Of a stretch of 45,086 nucleotides of DNA, positions 26,526 through 35,942 are shown piece by piece. Location of the stretch: positions 1 through 45,086 of the forward strand of contig JADZDJ010000282.1 in assembly GCA_020851115.1 (NCBI GenBank). The letters run 5' to 3'. Positions within the stretch are counted from its first letter, which is position 1. Each line of letters starts with the position of its first letter. The translations under genes and the position numbers were made by a program. This DNA comes from Pirellulales bacterium. Its GTDB lineage: Bacteria; Planctomycetota; Planctomycetia; Pirellulales; JADZDJ01. The notes beneath the pieces are model-generated. The model made no database searches, was not told where the DNA came from, and saw only the letters and a program-made list of their open reading frames with translations.

Positions 26526-27581
26526 TTATTCGCCCCCCGCCTCCTCCAACCCATACTCCTTGAGCTTCTTATGCAGCGTGTTGCGGTTGATTCCCAGCTT
26601 CGTTGCCGCTTTGGTCTGCACGCTGTCGCAGGAAGTCATGACTTGAGCGATTAATTCGCGCTCCACGCGGTTCACAATCTTCGTATAGAGGCTATCTTCA
26701 TTCGGCCCCGCGGTCGTCAGGCCCTGTTGGACTAATTCGTAAGTCAGCGTCTCCAAGTCCGCGCCGCGAATGCGCGCGCTGCGAGGTTGCCGCTCGCCCA
26801 ATACGCCCGGCGGCAAGAGATCGCACGTCAGCTCATCCCCGGTTGCCATCACGACGGCTCGCTCGATCACGTTTTGCAATTCACGCACATTTCCCGGCCA
26901 ATGATATTCCTGTAATGCTTCGAGCGCCTTCTTCTCAACATGCACGACATAGCGTTCGTTGTCTTCGTTGTAGAGATTGAGAAAGTGCCCGACCAGTTCC
27001 GACACATCCTCGCGCCGCTGTCGCAGCGGCGGCAAATGAATCGGCACGACATTCAGGCGATAGTACAAGTCTTCGCGAAAATCTTCCTTGTCAACGAGTT
27101 CATGCAAATCGCGGTTGCTCGCAGCAATCACCCGCACATCGACCCGAATCGTCTGTGTATCGCCGACGCGCTCGAATTCGCGTTCCTGCAACACGCGCAG
27201 CAGCTTCACTTGCAGCTTCGGCGTCGTCGAATTGATCTCGTCGAGAAATATCGTGCCGGTGTGCGCCGCTTCAAACCGGCCGGTACGGTTCGCGATGGCG
27301 CCGGTAAACGAGCCGCGGACGTGGCCAAAGAGTTCGCTTTCGAGCAAGCTTTCGCTCAGTGCCCCGCAGTTCACGCGCACAAACGGCCCGCTGCCGCGCA
27401 AACTCAACTGATGAATCGCCTTGGCGATGAGTTCTTTCCCCGTTCCCGTCTCACCCAGCAGCAGCACCGAAGCATTGGACCGTGCCACTTGTCGCGTCAG
27501 CCGATAGACTTCTTGCATCGCGCGGCCCGAGCCGATGATGCCCTTAATCGGCGGAGCAGGTTGCAGGTCGGCAGGAGGCAT
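26526..27581 (-). CDS. Sigma-54-dependent transcriptional activator without sensory domain
   Basis: An enhancer-binding protein of 351 residues consisting of the AAA+ domain and a C-terminal Fis-type helix-turn-helix (TKAATKLGINRNTLHKKLKE). Walker A is GETGTGKE (43-50), Walker B IFLDE (111-115), and the sigma-54 contact loop reads GSFTGA (90-95) instead of the usual GAFTGA. There is no receiver, PAS or GAF domain before residue 12, so activity must be controlled by expression, by a partner protein or be constitutive. ATG 27581 is chosen over an upstream frame to 27683 that overlaps the preceding gene. It lies 34 nt downstream of the HEAT-repeat gene and is probably cotranscribed. Confidence 0.9.
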   Translation of the reverse strand: MPPADLQPAPPIKGIIGSGRAMQEVYRLTRQVARSNASVLLLGETGTGKELIAKAIHQLSLRGSGPFVRVNCGALSESLLESELFGHVRGSFTGAIANRTGRFEAAHTGTIFLDEINSTTPKLQVKLLRVLQEREFERVGDTQTIRVDVRVIAASNRDLHELVDKEDFREDLYYRLNVVPIHLPPLRQRREDVSELVGHFLNLYNEDNERYVVHVEKKALEALQEYHWPGNVRELQNVIERAVVMATGDELTCDLLPPGVLGERQPRSARIRGADLETLTYELVQQGLTTAGPNEDSLYTKIVNRVERELIAQVMTSCDSVQTKAATKLGINRNTLHKKLKEYGLEEAGGE

Positions 27582-27590
27582 ACGAAATGT

Positions 27591-27641
27591 TGGATGATGA
27601 ACGATGAACGGGGTGTTACTTCCCGCTTGCCGCTTGCCGCC
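27591..27641. repeat. GATGA and GGCAAGC word repeats
   Basis: GGATGATGAACGATGAACGG (27591-27610) is followed by CCGCTTGCCGCTTGCCGCC (27623-27641; GGCAAGC repeated on the minus strand). The second block encodes the last residues (RRQAASGK) of the HEAT-repeat protein, so the coding end has grown into the repeat. Confidence 0.5.
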
Positions 27642-29865
27642 TACCGCCCTCGCGCTGCAAAGCATGCGGCAGTTCGATCGCATCGAGGATCAGCGCCAAG
27701 AGCTGTTGGCTGTCGGCGTTCTCTCTTTCGCTGGCATTGTAGCGGTCGTACTGCCCAATGATCTCGGCGCTGGTTAGTTGCACGCCGTGCTTTCGCACGC
27801 TGCGGCTGAACGCGGCGGCCGCCGTTTGACGGATCGCCATCGGCTGCGTTCCCAAGTTTGCCAAATCGATGAGCGCGTTTTGCGCGGCGTGAGTCCCGAT
27901 CGACGCCAGCAGATCGGCCGCCGCGGCGCTATGCGCCGGCGAATACAAACTATGAACAACGGCCGCTTCGTATTGACGAACATTAAAATCGCGCGGCGAC
28001 GTCTCATTCAATTGCTTCAACCACTGGAGCGAAGCAAGCGCTTGTGCGCTGCGAACCTCCGCAGGAACAATGCTTTGCTCCGTACGGTCCACCAGTCGTC
28101 CAACATGCAGCTTCATCGCCTCGGGCGTCACCGGCCGCTCGATGACGACGGTCATTGGATCCTTTGACGCCAGCGAGCGGAGCCACTGGGAATCGCCGTC
28201 TTCACCCAGCAGAGCAATTGGTAATTTTGCAGTTCGGGGTTGTCGCCGCAGTTCTTGCAGTAGTACCCACAGCGGCGGATGATCGACGCGCCCGCTGAGC
28301 AACGCCAGTTCATAATCGCCCGACGACAATGCTTGGATGTAAGTTCGATGGCCCCAGGTGACCACATCGACGCTGTAACCCAGCGCGCCGAGCATCGTCG
28401 CCAAGTCACTGCCAATGATGTCTGTTGGAAACACCACAAGCGCCCGCTTTTCCCCCGGCGAGCCGGCAAACCAAGCCAGCGCACCCACCAGGTCGCTCGA
28501 ACCGGCAAAGGGCGAACGGGGATGCCACTGCATGATCGCTGCTGCCGCGGCAAACCGCACACGCCGATCGCCGTGCGAAAGGGCCATCACAATCGGCCGG
28601 AAGTTTTCACCACTCGATTGCAGATACGATGCATCGCCCACGTCCCCTAGAGCCTGCGCCAACGCTTGCGCCGCCGGAAGTTGACCGTAATAGAGAGCGC
28701 TCTTGAGCGCGTCTTCGATGGTCTTTCCTCCAAATTCTTTGGCTCGTATTACTACATCGCTGTTGGGCGGCAATGGTTGATCCAGACCGTTCCGATACGT
28801 TGCGGACTGCAAATGGCTGACCAGGTAGAGACGTTTGGCGGCAGCGTCGTTCGGCACAATCGATAGCAAATCGTCCGCCAGCCGCGACGCCACGATGGCA
28901 TTCCCCTCTTCACACGACACAGTCTCGCGCGCTGGCAATTTCGTGGCGGCATCGAATCGCCACATGGAAACCATGCCGTTCGCATCGGTATTCATTGGCC
29001 GTTTGCCGGTCAAATAGCGCTGGATTTCCTTCGCCAGCAGCATTTCAGCGTCAGAGGCCGTCGCATTGCGAACGCCCAGCAAACTTTCCAACGCCGCCGC
29101 AGCCGCTTGCTTTATCCTGGCCGGGCTTGACTCTGCAACTGCCGGCGCGACGAGGTAAATCGCCGCATCATGCACGCCCAACTGCGCGAGCACGTCGATC
29201 ATCTGCACCTTGAGCGCAACATCGTCCGACTTGAGCGCCGCCGTCAGCGGCCCCACTGTCGGCTCACCGATCTGCACGAGCGTTTGCCGCGCCATTGCAT
29301 GTACGCGAGCACGATTCTGGTCCGCCAGCGCCGCCAGAATCGCCGGGACCGCATCATCGCGGGCGGCGAGCAGTTCGATCAGCGCCTCGCGTTGCACCTG
29401 CCGTGACGGATCTGCCAGGCGATCGACTACGGCTTTGAGCCGCTGCGGATCGCGCGCCCGCTTTGCCCCGGCCGCAAGCACAGTACTTGCCAGCGATTGC
29501 CCTTCGGGTCGCAGATCCTCGTTCGTTGCCAGTCGCATCAACACGTCGGCAGCGACTTTTCCCGCCGCCTCAGCCAGCGCCGCTTCACCGGGCTTCGAAT
29601 CGGCCAATTGTTTCAAATAGGCCTTCGCCAAGTCCGGCCGGCCAAGGTCGGCCAAGATCGCGGCCGCTTTGAGCAGCTCCGCAGGAGAAGTGGGTTTGGA
29701 ATCAATGATCGTTTCGACCGCCACGTTGCGATTGGCCGATTCGATCGTTGGCGTCACCGTCTTTGGCGGTTCGGCCGGCACCATCGGATCCTGCGCATGA
29801 GCGATCTGCCAGAACGACGCGGCAAGCACGATTGCAGTCGCAGCGCAGCGAAAACGTTGTTTCAT
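27616..29865 (-). CDS. Exported HEAT-repeat protein with receiver-like domain
   Basis: A 749-residue protein with a signal peptide (MKQRFRCAATAIVLAASFWQ, cleavage near AHA-Q) and, after a Pro/Thr linker, several HEAT-type repeats (about 60-290, for example DPSRQVQREALIELLAARDD and VALKVQMIDVLAQLGV). A later part contains a Rossmann-like stretch, KRALVVFPTDIIGSDLATML, then ALGYSVDVVTWG, that looks like a receiver domain without a clear phospho-aspartate, then more helical repeats. Start ATG 29865 is set by GAGGGGG upstream. It probably acts in the periplasm as a scaffold; no enzyme motif is seen. It lies between argH and the sigma-54 activator on the same strand. Confidence 0.75.
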   Translation of the reverse strand: MKQRFRCAATAIVLAASFWQIAHAQDPMVPAEPPKTVTPTIESANRNVAVETIIDSKPTSPAELLKAAAILADLGRPDLAKAYLKQLADSKPGEAALAEAAGKVAADVLMRLATNEDLRPEGQSLASTVLAAGAKRARDPQRLKAVVDRLADPSRQVQREALIELLAARDDAVPAILAALADQNRARVHAMARQTLVQIGEPTVGPLTAALKSDDVALKVQMIDVLAQLGVHDAAIYLVAPAVAESSPARIKQAAAAALESLLGVRNATASDAEMLLAKEIQRYLTGKRPMNTDANGMVSMWRFDAATKLPARETVSCEEGNAIVASRLADDLLSIVPNDAAAKRLYLVSHLQSATYRNGLDQPLPPNSDVVIRAKEFGGKTIEDALKSALYYGQLPAAQALAQALGDVGDASYLQSSGENFRPIVMALSHGDRRVRFAAAAAIMQWHPRSPFAGSSDLVGALAWFAGSPGEKRALVVFPTDIIGSDLATMLGALGYSVDVVTWGHRTYIQALSSGDYELALLSGRVDHPPLWVLLQELRRQPRTAKLPIALLGEDGDSQWLRSLASKDPMTVVIERPVTPEAMKLHVGRLVDRTEQSIVPAEVRSAQALASLQWLKQLNETSPRDFNVRQYEAAVVHSLYSPAHSAAAADLLASIGTHAAQNALIDLANLGTQPMAIRQTAAAAFSRSVRKHGVQLTSAEIIGQYDRYNASERENADSQQLLALILDAIELPHALQREGGRRQAASGK

Positions 29866-29977
29866 GGTATGCCCCCTCGAATTCACCTTGAGTTCTGAAT
29901 CGCGCAAATCGTAATATTTACCTGTACTAATCCCTCGCTCATCGATCGTTTGCATCCATGAGCGGAAATGAGCGGTT

Positions 29978-31375
29978 TCAATGTCTTGTTCGTTTCTTCC
30001 ATACCGCGATCTGTTTCTCCACTTCCTGTGGCGCGGTCGAGCCATCACTGACAAATCGCGCTATCGCGTTCTCCACACCAAGTATATTTCGCAAGCTTCC
30101 ATCGAGCCTCGCATCCGCTTCGGTAAACTCCGCCTCGGTTAAGTCCGCCAACCGCACCCCACGGTCGAGCGCCTTGCGAACCAATTTACCGACCACTTCA
30201 TGCGCGGTGCGCTGTGGAATCCCGCGGCGAATCAGTTCTTCCATCAACGTCGTCGCGTCGAGATGTCCGCGGTCGAGCCGCTCGGCGATGACCGCACGAT
30301 TCAACTCCGCCTCGGCCACCAGCGGCGCAGCCACTTCCAAACAGGCCAGCACCGTATCGACCGAATCAAAAATTCGCTGCTTGTCTTCTTGCAAATCGCG
30401 GTTGTACGCCAGCGGCAAGCCCTTCACGAGCACAAGCAGCGCCTGCAAATTACCGATCACTCGCGCCGTCTTGCCGCGCGTCAATTCAAGTACGTCCGGG
30501 TTGATCTTCTGCGGCATGATCGAGCTGCCCGTGCAAAACGCCTGTGGTAGCCTAATAAAATTGAACTCCGCCGTACTCCATAAAATCCACTCTTCGGCCC
30601 AGGTGCTCAAATGCTCGGCGATCATCGCCAGCACGAACGCCAGTTCGATGACAAAGTCGCGGTCGCTCGACACGTCCAAGCTATTGGCCGCCACTTGCGG
30701 TTCGCCTTGCTCGTTCACAAAACCGAGTCGCTTCGCCACGTCGTGCCGGTCAATCGGCAAGCTCGTTCCAGCCAAGGCTGCCGCACCGAGACTCAAGACA
30801 TTCACCCGCCGCCGACAATCCGCCAACCGCTGCCGGTCGCGCTCGAATTTTTCGCAATACGCCAACCAATAATGCGGGGCCAGCACCGGTTGGGCACGCT
30901 GCAAATGCGTGTATCCCGGCAAGATGACATCTCTGTCAGCATCGCACCTTCCGACAAACGCCCGCTGCACGTCGACAAGACCTGCGTTTAATTTGTCGAT
31001 CGACTCGCGGCACCACAGCCGCAAGTCGGTCGAAACCTGGTCGTTCCGGCTCCGCGCCGTATGCAGCTTCCGCCCAACGTCGCCGATCCGTTCAATGAGT
31101 GCCCGCTCGATATGCAGGTGAATGTCTTCCAGTTCCGTGCGAAACTCAAATTTATCCTGCTCAATCTCTTGGCGAACTGCTTCCAGGCCCTGCTCAATCT
31201 GTCGGCATTCTTCGCTAGATAGCAACCCAACTTTGGCTAACATTTGGGCATGCGCGATTGAACCGAATATATCGTGCGCGTACAGCCGTTGGTCGAAGCT
31301 AATGCTTTCGGTGAACTGTTCGACACGGCGATCCGTCGCTTCGCTAAAAACTCCCGACCACGCTTTGCTTGCCAC
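29978..31375 (-). CDS. argH: Argininosuccinate lyase
   Basis: Last step of arginine synthesis: argininosuccinate to arginine and fumarate, cytoplasmic homotetramer. The 465-residue product has the family signature [28 protein letters not shown] and [16 protein letters not shown]. The start is GTG 31375 ([15 protein letters not shown]...), set by CGGAG upstream and matching the usual N-terminus; a longer frame to 31471 adds residues without family match. It is the first gene of a minus-strand run with the HEAT-repeat and sigma-54 activator genes. Confidence 0.97.
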   Translation of the reverse strand: MASKAWSGVFSEATDRRVEQFTESISFDQRLYAHDIFGSIAHAQMLAKVGLLSSEECRQIEQGLEAVRQEIEQDKFEFRTELEDIHLHIERALIERIGDVGRKLHTARSRNDQVSTDLRLWCRESIDKLNAGLVDVQRAFVGRCDADRDVILPGYTHLQRAQPVLAPHYWLAYCEKFERDRQRLADCRRRVNVLSLGAAALAGTSLPIDRHDVAKRLGFVNEQGEPQVAANSLDVSSDRDFVIELAFVLAMIAEHLSTWAEEWILWSTAEFNFIRLPQAFCTGSSIMPQKINPDVLELTRGKTARVIGNLQALLVLVKGLPLAYNRDLQEDKQRIFDSVDTVLACLEVAAPLVAEAELNRAVIAERLDRGHLDATTLMEELIRRGIPQRTAHEVVGKLVRKALDRGVRLADLTEAEFTEADARLDGSLRNILGVENAIARFVSDGSTAPQEVEKQIAVWKKRTRH

Positions 31376-31690
31376 AGAATCTCCGAAAGATCCCTCGAAC
31401 GCTCCGCCGTGCGGATGAAATGAGCCACAGTCCCGCGAGTCACGGTCTTCACGGGGAAGCGTGTAGACCACACTAACATATTAAGCCTAAACGGCTTACG
31501 GCGAAGCGTCAACGAGCGACAAGCTGGCAACGTCAAAAACCAGGCAGTCATTGCCGGAATAATCAGCCTTCTCGCTCAAGCAGTAACTCCCATGGGCGTA
31601 TAAGCATATCCGGTAGACAAGAAAGCTTGCCCCGCAGAGTGAACAAATACCTGAAATCAAGCTATAGTAACGGTTTACGCGAACCTCACA
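31376..31690. other. Divergent region between argH and the ygiQ-type gene
   Basis: No gene is supported. It holds an inverted repeat TAAGCC (31482-31487) / GGCTTA (31493-31498) with a 5-nt spacer, and a weak promoter-like pair for the plus-strand gene, TGAACA (31640-31645), 17 nt, TATAGT (31663-31668). Confidence 0.4.
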
Positions 31691-33817
31691 ATGCCGCTTC
31701 AAAACGCAAAATCGCCGAAGTCATTCTCGCTGCCGGTCATCGAGCGTTCCACGCCCGAACTGATCGACCGCGTCGGTTCCCTATCCGTACCGCGCGAAAA
31801 CCACAATCCAAATCATTCTCCATTCCGCACTCCCGTTTCTCCATTCATTCCGCCGTTGCCGACGTCGCGAAAAGAAATGGACGCCCGTGGCTGGCCCGCC
31901 CCCGACATCGTCTTCGTCACCGGCGACGCCTACGTCGATCACCCCAGCTTTGCAATGGCGCTGCTCGGTCGTTTGCTCGAAAGCGAAGGCTTCCGCGTCG
32001 CCATCCTCAGCCAACCCGATTGGCATTCGTGCGAGCCGTGGAAGATTTTCGGCAGGCCGCGACTCTTCTTCGCCATCAGCGCGGGCAATATGGACTCGAT
32101 GATTAATCATTACACCGCCAACCGCAAAGTGCGCAATGACGACGCCTACAGCCCAGGCGGACGGATTGGCTGCCGTCCCGATCGCGCAACGCTCGCCTAC
32201 AGTCAACGCGCCCGCGAAGCCTATCAAGGCGTGCCAATCATTGCCGGAGGGGTCGAAGCGAGCCTGCGCCGGATTGCTCACTACGATTACTGGAGCGACA
32301 AAGTCCGCCGCTCGATCTTGATGGATGCCAAGTGCGACTTGCTGGTCTATGGCATGGGGGAGCGTCCCATCGTCGAAATCGCCCATCAGCTCGCCGCTGG
32401 CAAAACGGTGCGTGATCTACGAAACATCCGTGGCGTCGCCTATCGCCTTGGCGCCAAGGAAGCCGCCGATTTCGCCCTATCACCAAACCATCAGACACCC
32501 GATGCCAAGCGACCAGACACTCTTTCGCTTCCGTCCTACGAACAAGTCTCCGGCGACGATCCTGCCGCCAAGCGCGCCTTCTGCCTCCTCACGAAGACCG
32601 CTCACAGCGAAACCAACCCGCGCAATGCACGTCGGCTCGTTCAATTCCACGGATCAGAAGCCGTCGTCGTAAATCCTGGCGCGCTGCCGCTGACGCAATC
32701 TGAAATGGATCGCGTCTACGGCCTGCCATTTACACGCCGACCACACCCCAGCTACGGCAAAGAAAAAATCCCGGCATTCGAAGTCGTGAGACATTCTGTC
32801 CAAATCATGCGCGGCTGCTTTGGCGGTTGCACCTTCTGCAGCATTACCGCCCATGAAGGTCGGACCATCCAGAGCCGCAGTCAGGAGTCGATCCTCGCCG
32901 AAATCCAGAAAATGTCGCAAGATCCCGACTTTACTGGCGTTGTGAGCGACATTGGCGGCCCAACCGCCAACATGTACGAAATGAAATGCACTCGCCCCGA
33001 AGTCGAAGCCGTCTGCCGCCGCTTGAGCTGCGTCCATCCGTCGATCTGCAAGCTGCTCGGCGCCGACCACGGCCCGCTTGTGCAACTCATGAAAAAATCG
33101 CGCGCGTTGCCGGGCGTCCGCAAGGTTTTAGTCGCCTCCGGAATTCGCATGGACCTTGCGCGTCGCGACTCCAACTACATGCGCGAGCTTGCGCAGCACC
33201 ACGTCGGAGGCTACCTGAAGGTCGCCCCCGAGCACACCGATCCCGAGGTGCTCGACTTCATGAAAAAGCCGTCGAACGACGACTTCGAAAAGTTTGGCCG
33301 CGAATTCGAGCGTCACTCAAGAGCCGCCGGCAAAAAGCAATATCTCGTCCCGTACTACATCGCCAGCCACCCCGGCAGCGATCTGGACGCGATGATCAAT
33401 TTGGCCACATTTCTCAAGAAGAACCATTACCAACCCGACCAGGTCCAAGACTTCATCCCCAGCCCCTTCGATATCGCCGCCTGCATGTACCACACCGGCC
33501 TCGACCCGTTCACGATGAAGCCAGTCCACATCGCCAAACACCTCCGCGACCGCCGCCTCCAGCGCGCCCTGCTGCAGTTCTTCAAGCCCGAAAATTACTT
33601 CGAGGTCAGGCAGGCTCTGGAAAAAGCTGGCCGCCAAGACCTGATCGGCGAAGGCTGCGATTGCTTGATTCCGTCGCGGCCACCGAAAGAAGCCATCCAT
33701 CGGCGTCGCCGCAAAGTGAACGAGGAAATGGGCGAGCGCGAGGGCGATCACATTCGCGGCAAACCCCTCGTCCCTGGTTATCGGCCGGGGCGAAAAACTG
33801 CGAAGAGGCAGTCATAG
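31691..33817 (+). CDS. YgiQ family radical SAM protein
   Basis: A large radical SAM enzyme of the YgiQ/UPF0313 type, 708 residues. It shows the family N-terminus ([20 protein letters not shown] at about 56), [12 protein letters not shown], the radical SAM cluster CFGGCTFC (three cysteines in CxxxCxxC), and the usual C-terminal domain with [20 protein letters not shown] and CMYHTG. The reaction of the family is unknown; RNA or protein modification is assumed. The first about 55 residues ([20 protein letters not shown]) are not conserved and are encoded partly by a TTCTCCATTC-type word repeat, so the real start could lie later; the LPTSRKEM motif argues for at least some upstream sequence. Confidence 0.92.
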   Translation: MPLQNAKSPKSFSLPVIERSTPELIDRVGSLSVPRENHNPNHSPFRTPVSPFIPPLPTSRKEMDARGWPAPDIVFVTGDAYVDHPSFAMALLGRLLESEGFRVAILSQPDWHSCEPWKIFGRPRLFFAISAGNMDSMINHYTANRKVRNDDAYSPGGRIGCRPDRATLAYSQRAREAYQGVPIIAGGVEASLRRIAHYDYWSDKVRRSILMDAKCDLLVYGMGERPIVEIAHQLAAGKTVRDLRNIRGVAYRLGAKEAADFALSPNHQTPDAKRPDTLSLPSYEQVSGDDPAAKRAFCLLTKTAHSETNPRNARRLVQFHGSEAVVVNPGALPLTQSEMDRVYGLPFTRRPHPSYGKEKIPAFEVVRHSVQIMRGCFGGCTFCSITAHEGRTIQSRSQESILAEIQKMSQDPDFTGVVSDIGGPTANMYEMKCTRPEVEAVCRRLSCVHPSICKLLGADHGPLVQLMKKSRALPGVRKVLVASGIRMDLARRDSNYMRELAQHHVGGYLKVAPEHTDPEVLDFMKKPSNDDFEKFGREFERHSRAAGKKQYLVPYYIASHPGSDLDAMINLATFLKKNHYQPDQVQDFIPSPFDIAACMYHTGLDPFTMKPVHIAKHLRDRRLQRALLQFFKPENYFEVRQALEKAGRQDLIGEGCDCLIPSRPPKEAIHRRRRKVNEEMGEREGDHIRGKPLVPGYRPGRKTAKRQS
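31813..31850 (+). repeat. TTCTCCATTC word repeat in the ygiQ-type 5' end
   Basis: The words ATTCTCCATTC, CGCACTCCCG and TTTCTCCATTC follow each other. This is the same type of low-complexity text that is otherwise intergenic in the window, here inside the reading frame. Confidence 0.35.
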
Positions 33818-33921
33818 GTCGCCGAGCGATTTGTTGCCATCGAAGGTTTCCACGGATTGCAAAGAGCGGTTCGCGCTCACCAAAAGTGCGAAATTCGTAA
33901 CGAAGCGGGTTTGGATTTGAA

Positions 33922-34770
33922 TTGACGGGACGACCGAAGCCAGCGCCGTTTTCGCGGCGGAGCGTGAAGAGAAAATTGCCCGTGGAGCCTATCGATCGAT
34001 CGCCGCGCGTTCGCGTTGTCTTGCTTGGCGCCAGCAATCTCACTCGCGGTATCTCGACGGTCGTGGAATCGGCCCAAGACATTTGGGGTTCACCGCTCGA
34101 TATTTGCTGCGCTTTGGGACATGGCCGCTCGTACGGTTGGACGAGCAATTTCCTTGGCCGCTCGCTGCCGGGAATCGTCGATTGCGGCCTGTGGAAATCG
34201 CTTGACGAGCGGCCCAAATTGCCGACAGCGGCCCTCATCACCGATATCGGCAACGATTTAATGTACGGCGCTGCCGTGCCGCAGATCGCCGGATGGATCG
34301 AAACGGCGATCGACCGCCTTCAGTCCGTCGATGCCCAGGTGGCGATGACGCTGTTGCCAATGTCGAGCGCCGTTCGCCTCTCGCCGGCCCGCTTTCGGTT
34401 CTTCGCGAAGCTGTTTTTTCCATTGAAGCATCTCGAGTTGTCCGATTTACTCTCCCGTGGTCGAGAACTCAATGGTCGGCTGGAAACGCTGGGCCGGTCG
34501 CGCGGCGTGACGTTGATCGAGCAACAATCGCAGTGGTATGGCATCGATCCGATTCATATCCGGCTGCGATATTGGCGCACTGTTTGGCCATCGATTCTGG
34601 CAGCCACCCATGGAGAATCGAAGTCGATTCGACCCACGCGAGGTTCGTTTCGACGCTGGATCTATCTGCGCACGCGCACGGCGGAAAGCTGGCGACTGCT
34701 TGGCGTGCCGCAACGACGCCATCAGCCCAGCGGTCATTTGAAGGACGGCTCGAGCGTGTCGTTGTTTTGA
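33922..34770 (+). CDS. SGNH/GDSL-like hydrolase, putative
   Basis: A protein of up to 282 residues with the spaced motifs of SGNH hydrolases: LGASNLTRG (about 35-43, block I with the serine), DIGNDL (block III Gly-Asn-Asp) and DPIHIR (block V Asp-x-x-His). These enzymes are esterases or acyl hydrolases. There is no signal peptide, so it is probably cytoplasmic. The start is unclear: TTG 33922 gives the longest frame, GTG 33964 is an alternative; neither has a good ribosome binding site. The C-terminus is Arg-rich. I infer the family from motifs only. Confidence 0.65.
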   Translation: MTGRPKPAPFSRRSVKRKLPVEPIDRSPRVRVVLLGASNLTRGISTVVESAQDIWGSPLDICCALGHGRSYGWTSNFLGRSLPGIVDCGLWKSLDERPKLPTAALITDIGNDLMYGAAVPQIAGWIETAIDRLQSVDAQVAMTLLPMSSAVRLSPARFRFFAKLFFPLKHLELSDLLSRGRELNGRLETLGRSRGVTLIEQQSQWYGIDPIHIRLRYWRTVWPSILAATHGESKSIRPTRGSFRRWIYLRTRTAESWRLLGVPQRRHQPSGHLKDGSSVSLF

Positions 34771-34806
34771 ATGGATGCATGAGTGATCGATGAATGATGC
34801 ATCCAT
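34771..34806 (+). terminator. Hairpin directly after the SGNH-like gene
   Basis: ATGGATGCAT (34771-34780) and ATGCATCCAT (34797-34806) are perfectly complementary with a 16-nt loop made of GATGA words. It starts on the base after the stop codon. It could be a transcript end structure; there is no U-tract. Confidence 0.5.
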
Positions 34807-34966
34807 GTTCGGCGGCTTCTTCGCTGACCATCATCGCACTTTTTCTTGACGTTCATCAACAGGGTTGCGCATCTCTCGTTCATGTTCGACTCCAAAAAAC
34901 TTTTCCAAATATCAAACTGCTCTTGACAACTTCTGCGCCGGATTGAAAGATTTTGTGAAATAACTG

Positions 34967-34995
34967 TTGCAAAAGTGTTTTGCGGTCGTTACAAA
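34967..34995 (+). promoter_or_regulatory. Putative promoter of the lysine-rich mini-gene
   Basis: TTGCAA and TACAAA boxes with the ideal 17-nt spacing. The surrounding sequence is AT-rich compared with the rest of the window. Confidence 0.45.
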
Positions 34996-35263
34996 TAGCA
35001 AGTGTAGAGTTCACGCACACTCAACGATTAGGAAGGTCGCAAGCGAACATTGGAAATAGAAAAGTTGCTGCGATGAGTCGTGTGAAGCAGTCAGCATCGC
35101 TTCGCAAGTCGTTCGGAAGTAACAAATCGTTTCTCAACATCGCTGCCGAGAGTGTGCATGACGAACCTTGGTTGGTTGTCTTGCGAATGGATCGCCGGTT
35201 GAGCTGCCGTCGAAGACGGCGGATCGGTGCGCTCGTCGCAAGTTCTTTTTAGGAGGACGTACT

Positions 35264-35341
35264 GTGGCCAAGAAGAAGGCTGCCAAGAAGTCGGCCAAGA
35301 AGAAGGGCACGAAGAAGAAAGCTGCGAAGAAGAAGAAGTAG
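35264..35341 (+). CDS. Lysine-rich 25-residue basic protein
   Basis: A mini-protein of 25 residues composed almost only of Lys (16) and Ala (5), with single Ser, Gly and Thr: it begins MAKKKAAKKSAKKK and ends in four lysines. A perfect AGGAGG (35251-35256) lies 7 nt before GTG 35264, the best ribosome binding site in the window, and a strong hairpin follows 79 nt after the stop. The composition is that of the C-terminal tail of histone H1-like nucleoid proteins, so I infer binding to DNA or RNA. A leader peptide is an alternative but there is no gene behind it to control. Confidence 0.65.
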   Translation: MAKKKAAKKSAKKKGTKKKAAKKKK

Positions 35342-35420
35342 CTTTCGGTGCCCTGCGGGAGGACTGAGCTAACAAGATGAAAGCGAAGCCCTCGCGCAAT
35401 CTTCCCTGATACGACGAGAA

Positions 35421-35458
35421 AGAGCCGCAGTGACCGGTTCGCCGGTCCCTGCGGCTCT
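35421..35458 (+). terminator. Strong UUCG-capped terminator hairpin
   Basis: AGAGCCGCAG (35421-35430) pairs with CTGCGGCTCT (35449-35458); inside, after one mismatch, GACCGG (35432-35437) pairs with CCGGTC (35442-35447) over a TTCG tetraloop. That is 16 pairs with the most stable tetraloop known. No long U-tract follows. It ends the lysine-rich mini-gene unit and may work in both directions. Confidence 0.8.
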
Positions 35459-35475
35459 AGTGTTTGAAGCATCCC

Positions 35476-35751
35476 TCATTTGATGGGTTCAAGAGGTGCA
35501 ACTCTGTACTGCGGCAACTCTTTGACTGCTGGCGACTTAGGGCCGGAACTCGACAGGTTTTCCACGACTTGTCCTAGTCTAGAAAATTCCGGAAATAAAT
35601 TGTGCATTTCTGCTGCGCCAATCCTGCCCAGAATGCAAATTGGCCTAGTGATCGCAAGTCGAGTATTTCGTGAGTTTTGGTACTTCTCCACCAAAAAAGC
35701 CATTGCCGATTTCTCCACCAATACTTGCTGGCAAAGCGATTCGTCATTCAC
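35476..35751 (-). CDS. Hypothetical protein, doubtful
   Basis: A 91-residue frame that I do not recognise. Its middle reads MAFLVEKYQNSRNTRLAITR, then PICILGRIGAAEMHNLFPEF, which looks more protein-like than the opposite frame. It could be a remnant of a longer gene. There is no conserved neighbour and no clear ribosome binding site. Confidence 0.25.
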   Translation of the reverse strand: MNDESLCQQVLVEKSAMAFLVEKYQNSRNTRLAITRPICILGRIGAAEMHNLFPEFSRLGQVVENLSSSGPKSPAVKELPQYRVAPLEPIK

Positions 35752-35942
35752 GAACCACCTTTGTATTGCAATTCCGCAAGCCTTGTTTTCCTGACGATAT
35801 TCTTAAGCGGCAGGAAGTGCATGCAGCAAAGAAGAGTCGCCGCTCGAAGACCTCTGCTTTCGCTGTTGCCTGCTGTCGTCTTGATTGCGCCACTGCGGCC
35901 GCGCCGTGCAATCGTTCACGGATCGCTTGCCATTCCATGAAC

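Larger units (their letters stand above)
34771..35263. other. 493-nt region upstream of the lysine-rich mini-gene
   Basis: Apart from the hairpin at its left end, it holds a promoter-like pair TTGCAA (34967-34972), 17 nt, TACAAA (34990-34995), and a short perfect hairpin GCCGTC-GAA-GACGGC (35206-35220). An open frame at 34980-35252 ends just before the ribosome binding site but has no recognisable content. If the promoter is right, the mini-gene has a leader of about 260 nt. Confidence 0.45.
35342..35942. other. Region between the mini-gene and the Mrp gene
   Basis: Besides the hairpin at 35421-35458 there are two overlapping open frames on opposite strands (35480-35794 plus, 35476-35751 minus) and short frames to 35940. 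Base composition is more A/T-rich than the flanks. Only the minus-strand frame is listed, at low confidence. Confidence 0.4.

Noticed and set aside
29978-30872. 304-codon plus-strand frame within argH
   Set aside because: Complement of argH; Ser/Arg-rich shadow frame.
34980-35252. 90-codon frame upstream of the lysine-rich mini-gene
   Set aside because: Arg/Ser-rich without pattern, no ribosome site, and it overlaps the presumed leader and hairpin.
35480-35794. Plus-strand frame of 104 codons overlapping the doubtful minus-strand frame
   Set aside because: No family features; low-complexity Ser/Thr content; composition looks non-coding.
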